Shown: positions 1 through 6,936, counted from the stretch's first letter. The stretch: 12,021 nt of DNA from Alphaproteobacteria bacterium (GCA_002401545.1 NVTJ01000080.1:1-12021); one strand, 5' to 3'. Translations and numbers: made by a program. The notes: generated by a model not told the origin, from the letters alone.

Positions 1-1
1 C

Positions 2-244
2 TATACTCTGGATCAGGCTTTGGAGCGTCTGCGCGCCTTGATTGGTACGGCTCTGGACTGGACAGATTTATTTCATTTCCTGCCGGATGCTATTGAAGGC
101 GCCGAAATGACCCGTTCTGTCAAGGCCAGCCTTTTCACCGCTTCCCTTGAAATGGCCCGCGAGGGAAAAGCGGAAATCATCCAGAAGCAGACCTTCGGCC
201 CCCTGTTTATCAGAAAAAGAGACAGAAACGATGGAAATCATTGA
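2..244 (+). CDS. scpA: Segregation and condensation protein A, C-terminal part (5' end outside window)
   Basis: Only the last 80 residues are visible; the reading frame is open to the left edge, so the gene begins before the window. ScpA is the kleisin subunit of the SMC-ScpAB complex that organises and separates the chromosome, and its C-terminal winged helix binds the SMC head. The tail shows the usual family ending: a segment around LFHFLPDA, a helix with SLFTASLEMAREGKAEI, then the FGPLFIRKR strand. The identification is supported by scpB, its partner, which starts inside the last 14 bases of this gene in another frame; this overlap suggests translational coupling. Nothing in the visible part looks damaged. 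Confidence 0.85.
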   Translation, partial: YTLDQALERLRALIGTALDWTDLFHFLPDAIEGAEMTRSVKASLFTASLEMAREGKAEIIQKQTFGPLFIRKRDRNDGNH

Positions 245-836
245 ACAAATTAGAATAGTTGAAGCCCTGTTGTTTGCCAGTGACAAGCCGTTGTCCTCTA
301 TTGCTCTTGCCGACTGTCTGCCGGAAGGCTCAAACATCGATCAGCTACTGAGCAATTTACGGGAGCAATATGCCAGCCGTGGGGTCATTCTGGTGGAGGT
401 TGCCGGAAAATGGATGTTCCAGACCGCCTCCGACCTGGCCTTTCTGCTGCGCAAGGAGGTGGAACAGGAAAAGCGCCTGTCACGGGCGGCGGTGGAAACG
501 CTGGCGATCATATCCTATCATCAGCCGGTAACACGTACCGAAGTGGAAGAAATTCGCGGGGTTTCCCTAAGCAAGGGAATACTTGATGTCCTGATGGCCG
601 CTGAGTGGGTGCGGCCCATGGGGCGTCGGCGGACACCGGGCAGGCCGATGACTTACGGCACATCAGATCATTTTCTGGTGCATTTTGGTCTGAACAGTAT
701 CAAGGACCTGCCTGGCCTGGCAGAACTCAAGGCCGCAGGTTTTCTTGACAATGTGAATACATCACGTCTTAACCTTTTGGATGATCCGCACCCGACAGAA
801 GAACAACCCGAATTGCCAGGCACCAAAGACGGTTGA
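231..836 (+). CDS. scpB: Segregation and condensation protein B
   Basis: 201 residues, a normal ScpB length. ScpB forms a dimer of winged-helix proteins that binds the ScpA kleisin and regulates the SMC condensin. The N-terminal winged helix begins at EALLFASDKPL (residues 11-21). The family signature is LSRAAVETLAIISYHQPVTR (83-102) followed by EVEEIRGV (104-111), with GRPMTYGTS near 137-145. The tail after about residue 185 is acidic and proline-rich and probably disordered. An in-frame upstream start at 147 is open, but it would add 28 residues lying within scpA and lacking family similarity; the ATG at 231 gives the expected N-terminus, so I chose it. The start overlaps scpA by 14 bases. 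The ribosome-binding site is weak, which fits coupling to scpA. Confidence 0.93.
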   Translation: MEIIEQIRIVEALLFASDKPLSSIALADCLPEGSNIDQLLSNLREQYASRGVILVEVAGKWMFQTASDLAFLLRKEVEQEKRLSRAAVETLAIISYHQPVTRTEVEEIRGVSLSKGILDVLMAAEWVRPMGRRRTPGRPMTYGTSDHFLVHFGLNSIKDLPGLAELKAAGFLDNVNTSRLNLLDDPHPTEEQPELPGTKDG

Positions 837-906
837 GATAATAAATATTTTTTATGTTGCTTTTAGCCTCGATTTCGTTGATTTTCACCAAGTATTTCCC
901 ACATTC

Positions 907-923
907 AAGGCCTATGATGCCTT
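907..923 (+). terminator. Weak hairpin downstream of scpB (possible terminator)
   Basis: In the 130-base gap between scpB and tatA there is a 5-base-pair stem, AAGGC / GCCTT, with a 7-base loop, followed by the T-rich stretch TAATTTT. It is a candidate intrinsic terminator for scpAB, but the stem is short and only moderately GC-rich, so it may be chance. Confidence 0.25.
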
Positions 924-934
924 TAATTTTGTGG

Positions 935-940
935 TAAAAT
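935..940 (+). promoter_or_regulatory. Possible -10 element for the tat-serS-surE-pcm run
   Basis: TAAAAT lies 26 bases before the tatA start, in the largest non-coding gap of the left half of the window. No good -35 hexamer sits 16 to 18 bases upstream (the 17-base position reads CTATGA). A clear ribosome-binding site, AGGAG at 956-960, lies 6 bases before the tatA ATG. A promoter somewhere in this gap is reasonable because of the gap's size and AT richness, but this hexamer is only a candidate. Confidence 0.25.
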
Positions 941-966
941 AAACATGCTGGATTAGGAGATTTTTT

Positions 967-1197
967 ATGGGTTTAAGTTTTTGGCAGATTGCCATTGTGG
1001 TTTTGTTGTTTGTATTGCTGTTTGGCCGGGGTAAAATTTCTGACCTTATGGGTGATGTGGCAAAGGGCATCAAAAGTTTCAAAAAAGGACTGTCTGATGA
1101 TGACGTAGAGATGGCTGAACCGGAACAGCCAAAGGTTATTGATCAGAAGTCAGAGACTATTGTCAGTGACAAAAATTCTAAAAAAACAAATAGTTAA
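967..1197 (+). CDS. tatA: Sec-independent protein translocase subunit TatA
   Basis: 76 residues, typical for TatA. TatA is the inner-membrane protein that oligomerises to form the route by which folded twin-arginine substrates cross the membrane. The start GLSFWQIAIVVLLFVLLFG is the short N-terminal membrane helix (about 2-18); the FG hinge at 19-20 is followed by the amphipathic helix RGKISDLMGDVAKGIKSFKK (21-40). The remainder is a charged, likely disordered cytoplasmic tail. The ATG has a good AGGAG site 6 bases upstream, and 130 non-coding bases precede it, so this is probably the first gene of its transcript. TatB follows after 15 bases and then TatC, the standard alphaproteobacterial tatABC order. 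Confidence 0.95.
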   Translation: MGLSFWQIAIVVLLFVLLFGRGKISDLMGDVAKGIKSFKKGLSDDDVEMAEPEQPKVIDQKSETIVSDKNSKKTNS

Positions 1198-1212
1198 TTT
1201 TCGGGACGGTCC

Positions 1213-1503
1213 ATGTTTGATATAGGCATGATAGAGATGTTTGTGATTGTCGTTCTGGCAGTCATTGTTGTCGGGCCAAAAGACCTGCCAAGACTGGTGC
1301 GTTCCATTGGCCGTTTTGTCTCGAAAATTCGCGCCATGGGACAGGAATTCCAAAGCAGCATCAAACAGATGGCTGATGAGGTTGAATTGGAGGAGGTAAC
1401 GCGCAAGCTGAATGAGGCGGTGAATATTCCTCTGGATGATACGGATATCAAGCCGGATATCAAGCCGGACCCTGCCGGGAAAACCGGGGCAGATGAAAAA
1501 TGA
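1213..1503 (+). CDS. tatB: Sec-independent protein translocase subunit TatB
   Basis: TatB works with TatC as the receptor for twin-arginine signal peptides. The N-terminus MFDIGMIEMFVIVVLAVIVVG is the membrane helix, with the conserved Glu at residue 8 and the GP hinge at 21-22 (VVGPKDLP), then an amphipathic region up to about residue 70. At 96 residues it is short: E. coli TatB has about 171 and many alphaproteobacterial versions are longer. The part missing is the variable C-terminal tail, so function is probably kept. The tail contains a repeated DIKP unit encoded by a 12-base tandem repeat. The stop overlaps the tatC start as ATGA, suggesting coupled translation. The Glu at position 8 and the following TatC gene separate it from TatA. 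Confidence 0.92.
   Translation: MFDIGMIEMFVIVVLAVIVVGPKDLPRLVRSIGRFVSKIRAMGQEFQSSIKQMADEVELEEVTRKLNEAVNIPLDDTDIKPDIKPDPAGKTGADEK
1442..1469 (+). repeat. 12-base tandem repeat in the tatB tail
   Basis: The unit CGGATATCAAGC occurs twice in direct succession (1442-1453 and 1454-1465), followed by a partial third copy, CGGA. It is in frame and encodes the repeated DIKP residues in the TatB C-terminal tail. It is likely a product of replication slippage and could vary in copy number between strains without breaking the frame. Confidence 0.9.
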
Positions 1504-2318
1504 GTACTGACGATAGCGAAATTGTGGAGGCCAGTTCAGCCCCCCTGATTGAACATTTGATAGAGCTTAGGCGCCGCCTGATCTGGATAGCGGTTTATAT
1601 CATTGTGGCCTTTGTGGTGTGTTTTTATTTCAACGAAGAAATTTATTTATTTCTGGCCCAGCCTTTTGTCGATGTATCGGCCAAATATGACCAGCCGGCC
1701 CGGATGATCTATACCGGTATGCATGAAGCGTTTTTTGTTTATCTGAAAATCTCCTTCTTTGCCGCCTTTTGTGTGACCTTCCCCCTGATTTCCGTGCAGA
1801 TATGGAAATTTGTCGCGCCGGGACTTTATGGCAACGAGAAAAAAGCCTTCCTGCCTTTTCTGATCGGTACGCCGGTATTGTTTCTCATGGGGGCGGCGCT
1901 GGCCTATTATCTGGTGATTCCCAATGCGTGGAATTTCTTTATGTCGTTTCAGGTGGGCACGGGGTCAGCCGCCGATGTAGCAGGTGTGAGCAAGGAACAT
2001 CTTGCCGGCGTGCTTTCCATTGAATTGCTGCCAACGGTCAAGGAATACTGGTCTCTTGTGATGCTGCTGATTTTGGCATTTGGCATCAGTTTCCAACTGC
2101 CGATTCTACTGGTGCTTTTGGCGCGGGTGGGTATTGTGACTGCCGATGGTCTGGCGGCGAAGCGGAAATTCATGGTTGTCGGCGCCTTTGCCTTTGCCGC
2201 GATTATGACACCGCCGGACCCGATCAGCCAGATTGGGCTTGGCATACCGATACTTATTCTTTATGAAATTTCAATCCTGTTTATCAGGTTAACCATTAAG
2301 GACAAAAGCAATGTTTGA
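1500..2318 (+). CDS. tatC: Sec-independent protein translocase subunit TatC
   Basis: 272 residues with a six-span TatC pattern; TatC is the core receptor that recognises the twin-arginine signal peptide. Recognisable features: the cytosolic N-terminal motif LIEHLIELRRRL (16-27), the loop FVAPGLYGNEKK (104-115), whose Phe104 and Glu113 correspond to the signal-binding F94 and E103 of E. coli TatC, and the TPPDP motif (237-241) before the last hydrophobic span. The periplasmic loop between about 150 and 172 (GTGSAADV to EHLAG) seems slightly longer than in the E. coli protein. It starts inside the tatB stop (ATGA) and overlaps serS by 8 bases, so tatB-tatC-serS are likely translated in a coupled way. 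Confidence 0.95.
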   Translation: MSTDDSEIVEASSAPLIEHLIELRRRLIWIAVYIIVAFVVCFYFNEEIYLFLAQPFVDVSAKYDQPARMIYTGMHEAFFVYLKISFFAAFCVTFPLISVQIWKFVAPGLYGNEKKAFLPFLIGTPVLFLMGAALAYYLVIPNAWNFFMSFQVGTGSAADVAGVSKEHLAGVLSIELLPTVKEYWSLVMLLILAFGISFQLPILLVLLARVGIVTADGLAAKRKFMVVGAFAFAAIMTPPDPISQIGLGIPILILYEISILFIRLTIKDKSNV

Positions 2319-3585
2319 CATCAAGGCTATTCGGGAAAATCCTGAAATCTTTGATATGGGCTGGAAAAGGCGGGGACTTGACCCCCAGTCTGCAGACCTG
2401 ATTGCCCTTGATACCAGTCTGAGAGAAAAGAAAACCCAATTGCAGGAATGCCAGTCCCGCCGTAATGTCGCATCCAAAGCTATTGGCCGGGCAAAAGCAA
2501 AAGGCGGGGATGCCGGGGACCTGATTAAAGAGGTGGCCGATCTGAAAAAACGAATGGCTGAACGGGAAGAGGATGTGCGCAGGCTTTCTGATGAGCTTGG
2601 CCATAACATGAGCCGTCTGGATAATATTCCGGCGGATGATGTGCCGGACGGCACAGGCGAAGAAGATAATCAGGTGGTTCGCACGTGGGGTGAAATCCCA
2701 ACATTCGATTTCGAGCCGAAACAGCATTTTGACCTGGGTGAGAATCTGGGGTTGATGGATTTTGAGGGCGCGGCCCGCATGTCCGGCGCGCGTTTTGTCA
2801 TCCTGAAGGGTGATCTGGCGAAGCTGGAGCGGGCGTTGTCCACTTTCATGCTGGATGTTCATACCACGGAATTTGGTTATGAGGAAACCAGCGTGCCGCT
2901 TTTGGTGCGCGACCATGCCCTCTATGGCACCAGCCAGCTCCCCAAGTTTGAGGAAGACCTCTTCAAGGCCACCACCGGCCATTATATGATCCCCACCGGC
3001 GAAGTCCCCCTGACCAATATGGTGCGGGAGCAGATACTGGAAGAAGAAAAACTGCCCTTGCGCTTTACCACACTCAGCCAGTGTTTCCGTTCGGAAGCCG
3101 GATCAGCAGGCCGGGACACCCGGGGCATGATCCGCCTGCATCAGTTTAATAAAGTGGAATTGGTCAGCATCACCCGGCCGGAACAAAGCGGGCAGGAGCT
3201 TGAACGTATGACGGGGGCGGCGGAGCAGATATTGCAGCGTCTCGGCCTTGCTTACCGCACTTTGATTTTATGCACGGGTGATATGGGCTTTGCGGCACGA
3301 AAGACCTATGACCTTGAAGTCTGGTTACCGGGTCAGAACATGTACCGGGAGATTTCAAGCTGCTCCAATACCGGTGATTTTCAGGCGCGGCGCATGAATA
3401 GCCGTTGCCGGATGGCAGGTGAAAAGAAAACCCGCTATGTCCATACTCTGAACGGGTCAGGGCTTGCTGTTGGCCGTACCCTGGTTGCGGTTCTGGAAAA
3501 TTATCAGCGGGCCGATGGTTCCATCGCCATACCAGCGGTTTTGCAACCCTATATGGGGGGGAAGAAACGGATTGAAAAACCATGA
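2311..3585 (+). CDS. serS: Seryl-tRNA synthetase
   Basis: A class II aminoacyl-tRNA synthetase that charges tRNA-Ser (and tRNA-Sec where present) with serine in the cytoplasm. 424 residues, full length. Residues about 30-100 form the long antiparallel coiled coil that recognises the tRNA arm. The catalytic domain shows TGEVPLTN (229-236), motif 2 from FRSEAGSAGRDTRG to HQF (259-279), and motif 3 NGSGLAVGRTLVAVLEN (381-397) with the class II Arg. The ATG at 2311 has AAGGA about 10 bases upstream and gives the family N-terminus MFDIKAIRENPE. It overlaps tatC by 8 bases and surE by 4. Its place between tat and surE is common in alphaproteobacteria and does not imply a link with export. Confidence 0.97.
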   Translation: MFDIKAIRENPEIFDMGWKRRGLDPQSADLIALDTSLREKKTQLQECQSRRNVASKAIGRAKAKGGDAGDLIKEVADLKKRMAEREEDVRRLSDELGHNMSRLDNIPADDVPDGTGEEDNQVVRTWGEIPTFDFEPKQHFDLGENLGLMDFEGAARMSGARFVILKGDLAKLERALSTFMLDVHTTEFGYEETSVPLLVRDHALYGTSQLPKFEEDLFKATTGHYMIPTGEVPLTNMVREQILEEEKLPLRFTTLSQCFRSEAGSAGRDTRGMIRLHQFNKVELVSITRPEQSGQELERMTGAAEQILQRLGLAYRTLILCTGDMGFAARKTYDLEVWLPGQNMYREISSCSNTGDFQARRMNSRCRMAGEKKTRYVHTLNGSGLAVGRTLVAVLENYQRADGSIAIPAVLQPYMGGKKRIEKP

Positions 3586-4370
3586 CTGAGAATATTTCAA
3601 AATGTATATTGGTCACTAATGATGACGGCTATAATTCACCCGGTCTGAAACTTATGGAGTCCATCGCCCGCTCCTTAAGTGACAATGTCTGGATTGTGGC
3701 CCCGGAAGAAGAACAAAGTGGCAAGGGACACGCCCTTTCCCTGCATGAACCCATACGCTATCGCCAGATTGATGAACAATATTTTGCCGTAAAGGGCACG
3801 CCGACGGATTGTGTCATGATGGCGCTGCATCAAATTCTGCCCGAAAGACCCACTTTGCTTCTTTCCGGTATAAACCGGGGGGTTAATCTGGCGGAGGATA
3901 TGACTTATTCCGGTACAATTTCTGCGGCGATGGAGGGAACCCTTTGTGGAATTCCTTCCATGGCTTTCAGTCAGGAAGTTGTCAGGGATCACCCCTATGA
4001 CCTGTTTCAGACATCAAGAGACCACGGCCTTGGCATTGTGAAAAAACTTATTCGGGAACCATGGCCGGAGGGAATGTTCCTCAATATAAATTTTCCGCTT
4101 CATTTTGATGAGATCAAGGGAATTCAAACAACGTCTCAGGGCTTCAGGGATGATGCAGAGGTTTTTATTGAGGCGCGGGAAGACCCGAGAGGCAGTGACT
4201 ATTACTGGATAGGTTTCCGGCGGCAATATGGGGAACCTATGGCGGGCACTGATCTTGCGGCAATTAAGAACGGTTATATTTCTGTAACCCCCCTCCATCT
4301 TGATCTAACACATGAGAAATCTCTTATAACTATTGGAAATATAATAAATAAAGAATTTTCATGCGATTAA
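3582..4370 (+). CDS. surE: 5'/3'-nucleotidase SurE (stationary-phase survival phosphatase)
   Basis: Metal-dependent phosphatase acting on nucleoside monophosphates and related phosphates. 262 residues, family length. The metal-site residues are present: TNDDG (12-16) with Asp14 and Asp15, Ser46 in EQSGKGHALS, and Asn98 in LSGINRGVN (94-102). Other family signatures are GTPTDCV (72-78) and YSGTISAAMEGTLCGIPS. The start overlaps the serS stop as ATGA, and the 3' end overlaps pcm by 10 bases. The surE-pcm-nlpD order that follows is the same as in gammaproteobacteria, where the products are linked with stress and stationary-phase maintenance. No truncation is seen. Confidence 0.96.
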   Translation: MTENISKCILVTNDDGYNSPGLKLMESIARSLSDNVWIVAPEEEQSGKGHALSLHEPIRYRQIDEQYFAVKGTPTDCVMMALHQILPERPTLLLSGINRGVNLAEDMTYSGTISAAMEGTLCGIPSMAFSQEVVRDHPYDLFQTSRDHGLGIVKKLIREPWPEGMFLNINFPLHFDEIKGIQTTSQGFRDDAEVFIEAREDPRGSDYYWIGFRRQYGEPMAGTDLAAIKNGYISVTPLHLDLTHEKSLITIGNIINKEFSCD

Positions 4371-5008
4371 AACTGTCTGATAAAAAGGCAGTTTTGCTGA
4401 CAGAACTGCGGCGTCAAGGAATTTGGGATGAAAATTTGCTTGTGGTCCTGGCGGATATTCCACGGGAAGACTTTATTCCAAAAGCCCTGCGTGCCCAGGC
4501 CTATGAAAACGCGGCGTTGCCCATTGACAGCGGCCAGACCATCAGCCAACCCTATATCGTGGCCTATATGACGCAGGCGCTTGGGGTGAGCAAAAAACAT
4601 AAAATCCTGGAGATCGGCACCGGGTCCGGTTATCAGGCCGTGGTGCTGGCAAAATTATGTCGTCGTCTGTTTACCATTGAGCGGCATTTACCGCTTTTTA
4701 ACGCTGCCGGGAAGATGTTTAAAAAACTGAATATTTTCAATATAACAACATTATTCGGCAATGGTATGAAAGGCTGGTCGGAACAGGCGCCTTTTGACCG
4801 GATCATGGTTACAGCGGCATCGGAAGATATTCCCGGAAAACTGCTTGAACAGCTAAAGGATGGTGGCATCATGGTAATACCCATTGGGCTTCAGGGAAAA
4901 ATACAGCATATCATTCGTATTACCCGCCATGGGGATGACTATGATCATGAAGAACTGCTTGCAGTTAAATTCGTGCCGTTACTGTCCGGGATTGTTCATG
5001 AGTCATAA
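4361..5008 (+). CDS. pcm: Protein-L-isoaspartate O-methyltransferase
   Basis: Uses S-adenosylmethionine to methylate L-isoaspartyl residues that form in ageing proteins, the first step of their repair. 215 residues, family length. The PIMT signature QTISQPYIVAYMTQAL begins at residue 59; the SAM-binding motif I is ILEIGTGSGYQA (82-93), and the later strand FDRIMVTAASEDIP (145-158) carries the typical post-motif II sequence. The start lies 10 bases inside surE, with only a weak A-rich ribosome-binding site, which fits translational coupling. It is followed after 37 bases by the LysM/M23 lipoprotein gene, preserving the surE-pcm-nlpD order. Confidence 0.95.
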   Translation: MRLKLSDKKAVLLTELRRQGIWDENLLVVLADIPREDFIPKALRAQAYENAALPIDSGQTISQPYIVAYMTQALGVSKKHKILEIGTGSGYQAVVLAKLCRRLFTIERHLPLFNAAGKMFKKLNIFNITTLFGNGMKGWSEQAPFDRIMVTAASEDIPGKLLEQLKDGGIMVIPIGLQGKIQHIIRITRHGDDYDHEELLAVKFVPLLSGIVHES

Positions 5009-5045
5009 TGCTTGATCTTGAAATATAGTCATTTACACTATCCTC

Positions 5046-5969
5046 ATGAATGAATGTCGACTGTTATTGAAAATAATCATAATATTGGGAATTTCAGGTT
5101 TTTTGAACGCCTGTAAGGAAGGCCATTCCTTTAGCACCCGTTACCGCAATGGCGTTCCGGTTGTAAAAACAACCCCTGCACCCGTTCCCCAATTAAAAAA
5201 CAAGCCCAAGCCGCCAATAATCAGGGCCGTAAAAAAGTCAACGCCAAAATACCCGAGGAAGATCATTACCGTCAGGAAAGGCGATACCATATATGCCCTG
5301 TCGCGGCGCCACGGCGTCACTGTCCGTGCAATGATAGGCATCAACAAGCTAAAGCCCCCCTATCTGTTATATCCCGGACAAAAGCTCAAAAGCCCGGCAA
5401 TGGGCAGCCATGTGGTGAAAAAAGGGGATACGGTCTATAGCCTGTCGCGGAAATATCAGGTGGATATGACCATATTTACCCGCCTGAATGCTATGAAACG
5501 ACCCTATGTTCTGTCGATAGGTCAGGAATTAAAGGTGCCAGGCGGCAACTTGGCGGGGAAAACGGTATCTTTGCCACCGCCACCGCCCCAGAGCGGTAAG
5601 GGATTCATGTGGCCGGTCAAAGGTCCGATTTTATCGTCATTCGGACCAAAAGAAGTGGGTTACCATAATGACGGTATCAATATTGCGGCACAATCCGGCA
5701 GCTATGTCCGGGCGGCGGAAAGCGGTGTGGTGGTTCATGCAGGGCGTAAAATAAAAGGGTTTGGCCGGTTAATACTGATCCGGCACAGCAAGGGCTGGAT
5801 CACGGCCTATGCGCATAATTCGTCTATTCTGGTCACTAAAGGCCAGACGGTAAAGCGCGGTCAGGCCGTTGCCCGTGTAGGGCAGACAGGCGATGTAAGT
5901 CGTCCCCAGCTCCATTTTGAAATGCGCAAAGGGTCCCGCGCGGTTAATCCGGTAAGATATTTAAGGTAA
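5046..5969 (+). CDS. nlpD: NlpD-like lipoprotein: two LysM domains plus degenerate M23 (LytM) domain
   Basis: 307 residues. The N-terminus has a hydrophobic signal (about 6-20) ending in a lipobox-like LNAC, so Cys23 is probably lipidated; Asn at -2 is less usual. A proline- and lysine-rich linker follows, then two LysM peptidoglycan-binding modules (about 73-117 and 121-165, both with KGDT), a polyproline spacer, and a C-terminal M23/LytM domain (about 187-307). In active LytM enzymes zinc is held by HxGxD and by the second His of HxH; here these read N208-D-G-I-N212 and Q288-L-H290. His257 (YAH) and His290 remain. I infer no peptidase activity and a role as an activator of cell-wall amidases, as for NlpD, EnvC and DipM. 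The position after pcm supports the NlpD name. Its 3' end overlaps the convergent ATPase gene by 9 bases. Confidence 0.82.
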   Translation: MNECRLLLKIIIILGISGFLNACKEGHSFSTRYRNGVPVVKTTPAPVPQLKNKPKPPIIRAVKKSTPKYPRKIITVRKGDTIYALSRRHGVTVRAMIGINKLKPPYLLYPGQKLKSPAMGSHVVKKGDTVYSLSRKYQVDMTIFTRLNAMKRPYVLSIGQELKVPGGNLAGKTVSLPPPPPQSGKGFMWPVKGPILSSFGPKEVGYHNDGINIAAQSGSYVRAAESGVVVHAGRKIKGFGRLILIRHSKGWITAYAHNSSILVTKGQTVKRGQAVARVGQTGDVSRPQLHFEMRKGSRAVNPVRYLR

Positions 5970-6806
5970 TTTAATTTTATGACGTCCCGCCAGATCCTGA
6001 ATGAATTGCCAGGCAACGCGCCCTGATCTGGCACCTCTGGTGCGTGACCATTCAAGAGCCTCCGCCCGGATTTTTTCCCGGCTGGTTGTGATATTGAAAT
6101 GATCCATATAGCTGAAAATCATAGTAAGATAGTCATTCTGACTACAGCCGTGAAAGCCAAGCCATAAGCCGAAGCGGTCAGAAAGAGAGACTTTTTCGTC
6201 CACTGATTCTGCCGGTGTTATGGCGGTTGAGCGTTCATTCTCTATCATTTCGCGCGGCATAAGATGGCGGCGGTTTGAGGTGGCATAAAAAATCACATTA
6301 TCGGGCCGGCCCTCAATACCGCCTTCCAGTACTGCTTTGAGTGACTTATAGCTATTGTCCTGTCCATCAAAGGACAGGTCGTCACAAAAAAGAATCACCC
6401 GCCGGTCCGTGGCCCGCAGGCAGTCCAGAAGCCGGGGCAGGGAGGGGATGTCTTCCCGGTGAATTTCAATCAGGGCCAGGGCCTGATTGCCCGTGGTGCG
6501 TATCCTTGCGTGAAGCGCCTTGATCAGGGAACTTTTACCCATACCCCGCGCCCCCCAGAGCAACGCATTATTCGCCGGGAAACCATTGGCAAACTGCCGG
6601 GTGTTATCAGACAGGATATCCCGTACATGATCAATGCCGTGCAACAGGTCAAGGTCAACATGACTGACCGACCTGACCGGTGTCAGGCGGTCCGGGGCGA
6701 TGTTCCAGACAAAGGCATCCGCGCCCTTCAGGTCAGGTGCGGCATTTTTTTCGGGTACGAGCCGTTCAAGTGCCTCGGCAATGCGTTTCAGCAGGTTTTT
6801 TATCAT
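5961..6806 (-). CDS. AAA+ ATPase-like protein of the DUF815 type, function unknown
   Basis: 281 residues from the ATG at 6806. A single P-loop ATPase domain is visible: Walker A GARGMGKS (85-92), a Walker B-like strand VILFCDDLSF (137-146), a sensor-1-like segment YATSNRRHLM (174-183), and an Arg-containing SGR near 261-263 in the C-terminal lid. The N-terminus has an amphipathic MIKNLLKRIAEALERL helix. I recognise the domain order and the GMGKSSL/CDDLSF wording as the DUF815 family, related to AAA+ enzymes such as DnaA/DnaC-like proteins; no substrate is established. An upstream in-frame TTG at 6887 would add 27 residues unlike the family and reach towards the yajC promoter, so I prefer 6806. 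It is transcribed against nlpD (9-base overlap) and divergently from yajC. Confidence 0.78.
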   Translation of the reverse strand: MIKNLLKRIAEALERLVPEKNAAPDLKGADAFVWNIAPDRLTPVRSVSHVDLDLLHGIDHVRDILSDNTRQFANGFPANNALLWGARGMGKSSLIKALHARIRTTGNQALALIEIHREDIPSLPRLLDCLRATDRRVILFCDDLSFDGQDNSYKSLKAVLEGGIEGRPDNVIFYATSNRRHLMPREMIENERSTAITPAESVDEKVSLSDRFGLWLGFHGCSQNDYLTMIFSYMDHFNITTSREKIRAEALEWSRTRGARSGRVAWQFIQDLAGRHKIKLP

Positions 6807-6908
6807 TCTTATTTCTTTAGCATATGAAAAGGCGACAATAAACTGATTAATATCTTGTTTTTGTGACTTGTCCTGCCTATATGCCAATAGATTGAAAAAT
6901 CTGGGAAG

Positions 6909-6936
6909 TTGAAAAAAAATCTGTGGCCTGTATAGT
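6909..6936 (+). promoter_or_regulatory. Probable promoter of the yajC-secD-secF operon
   Basis: A -35 hexamer TTGAAA (6909-6914) and a -10 hexamer TATAGT (6931-6936) are separated by 16 bases, close to the sigma-70 consensus, in the divergent gap between the DUF815-type ATPase and yajC. The predicted transcript start near 6943 leaves a leader of under 30 bases. The ribosome-binding site AGAGG lies at 6956-6960, followed by an A-run and the yajC ATG at 6971. Confidence 0.55.

Noticed and set aside
147..230. Upstream extension of scpB
   Set aside because: The added 28 residues are translated from scpA in another frame and do not look like the ScpB N-terminus; the ATG at 231 does.
837..966. Small RNA or riboswitch in the scpB-tatA gap
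   Set aside because: The gap is only 130 bases, AT-rich, with one weak hairpin; no recognisable riboswitch core or RNA gene.
2296..2982. Long minus-strand reading frame of 228 residues inside serS
   Set aside because: It is fully antisense to an intact, motif-complete seryl-tRNA synthetase, has low-complexity composition and no recognisable domain; it is a frame shadow.
3170..3616. Minus-strand reading frame of 148 residues at the serS/surE junction
   Set aside because: It lies opposite conserved serS motif 3 and the surE start; no ribosome-binding site or family features.
5012..5045. Separate promoter for the nlpD-like gene (TATAGT at 5024-5029)
   Set aside because: No -35 hexamer at a usable distance; the 37-base gap after pcm is compatible with read-through, so I do not list it as a feature.
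6807..6887. TTG start extending the DUF815-type ATPase by 27 residues
   Set aside because: The extension is unlike the family and approaches the yajC promoter region; the ATG at 6806 gives the expected MIKNLLKRIAEALERL start.
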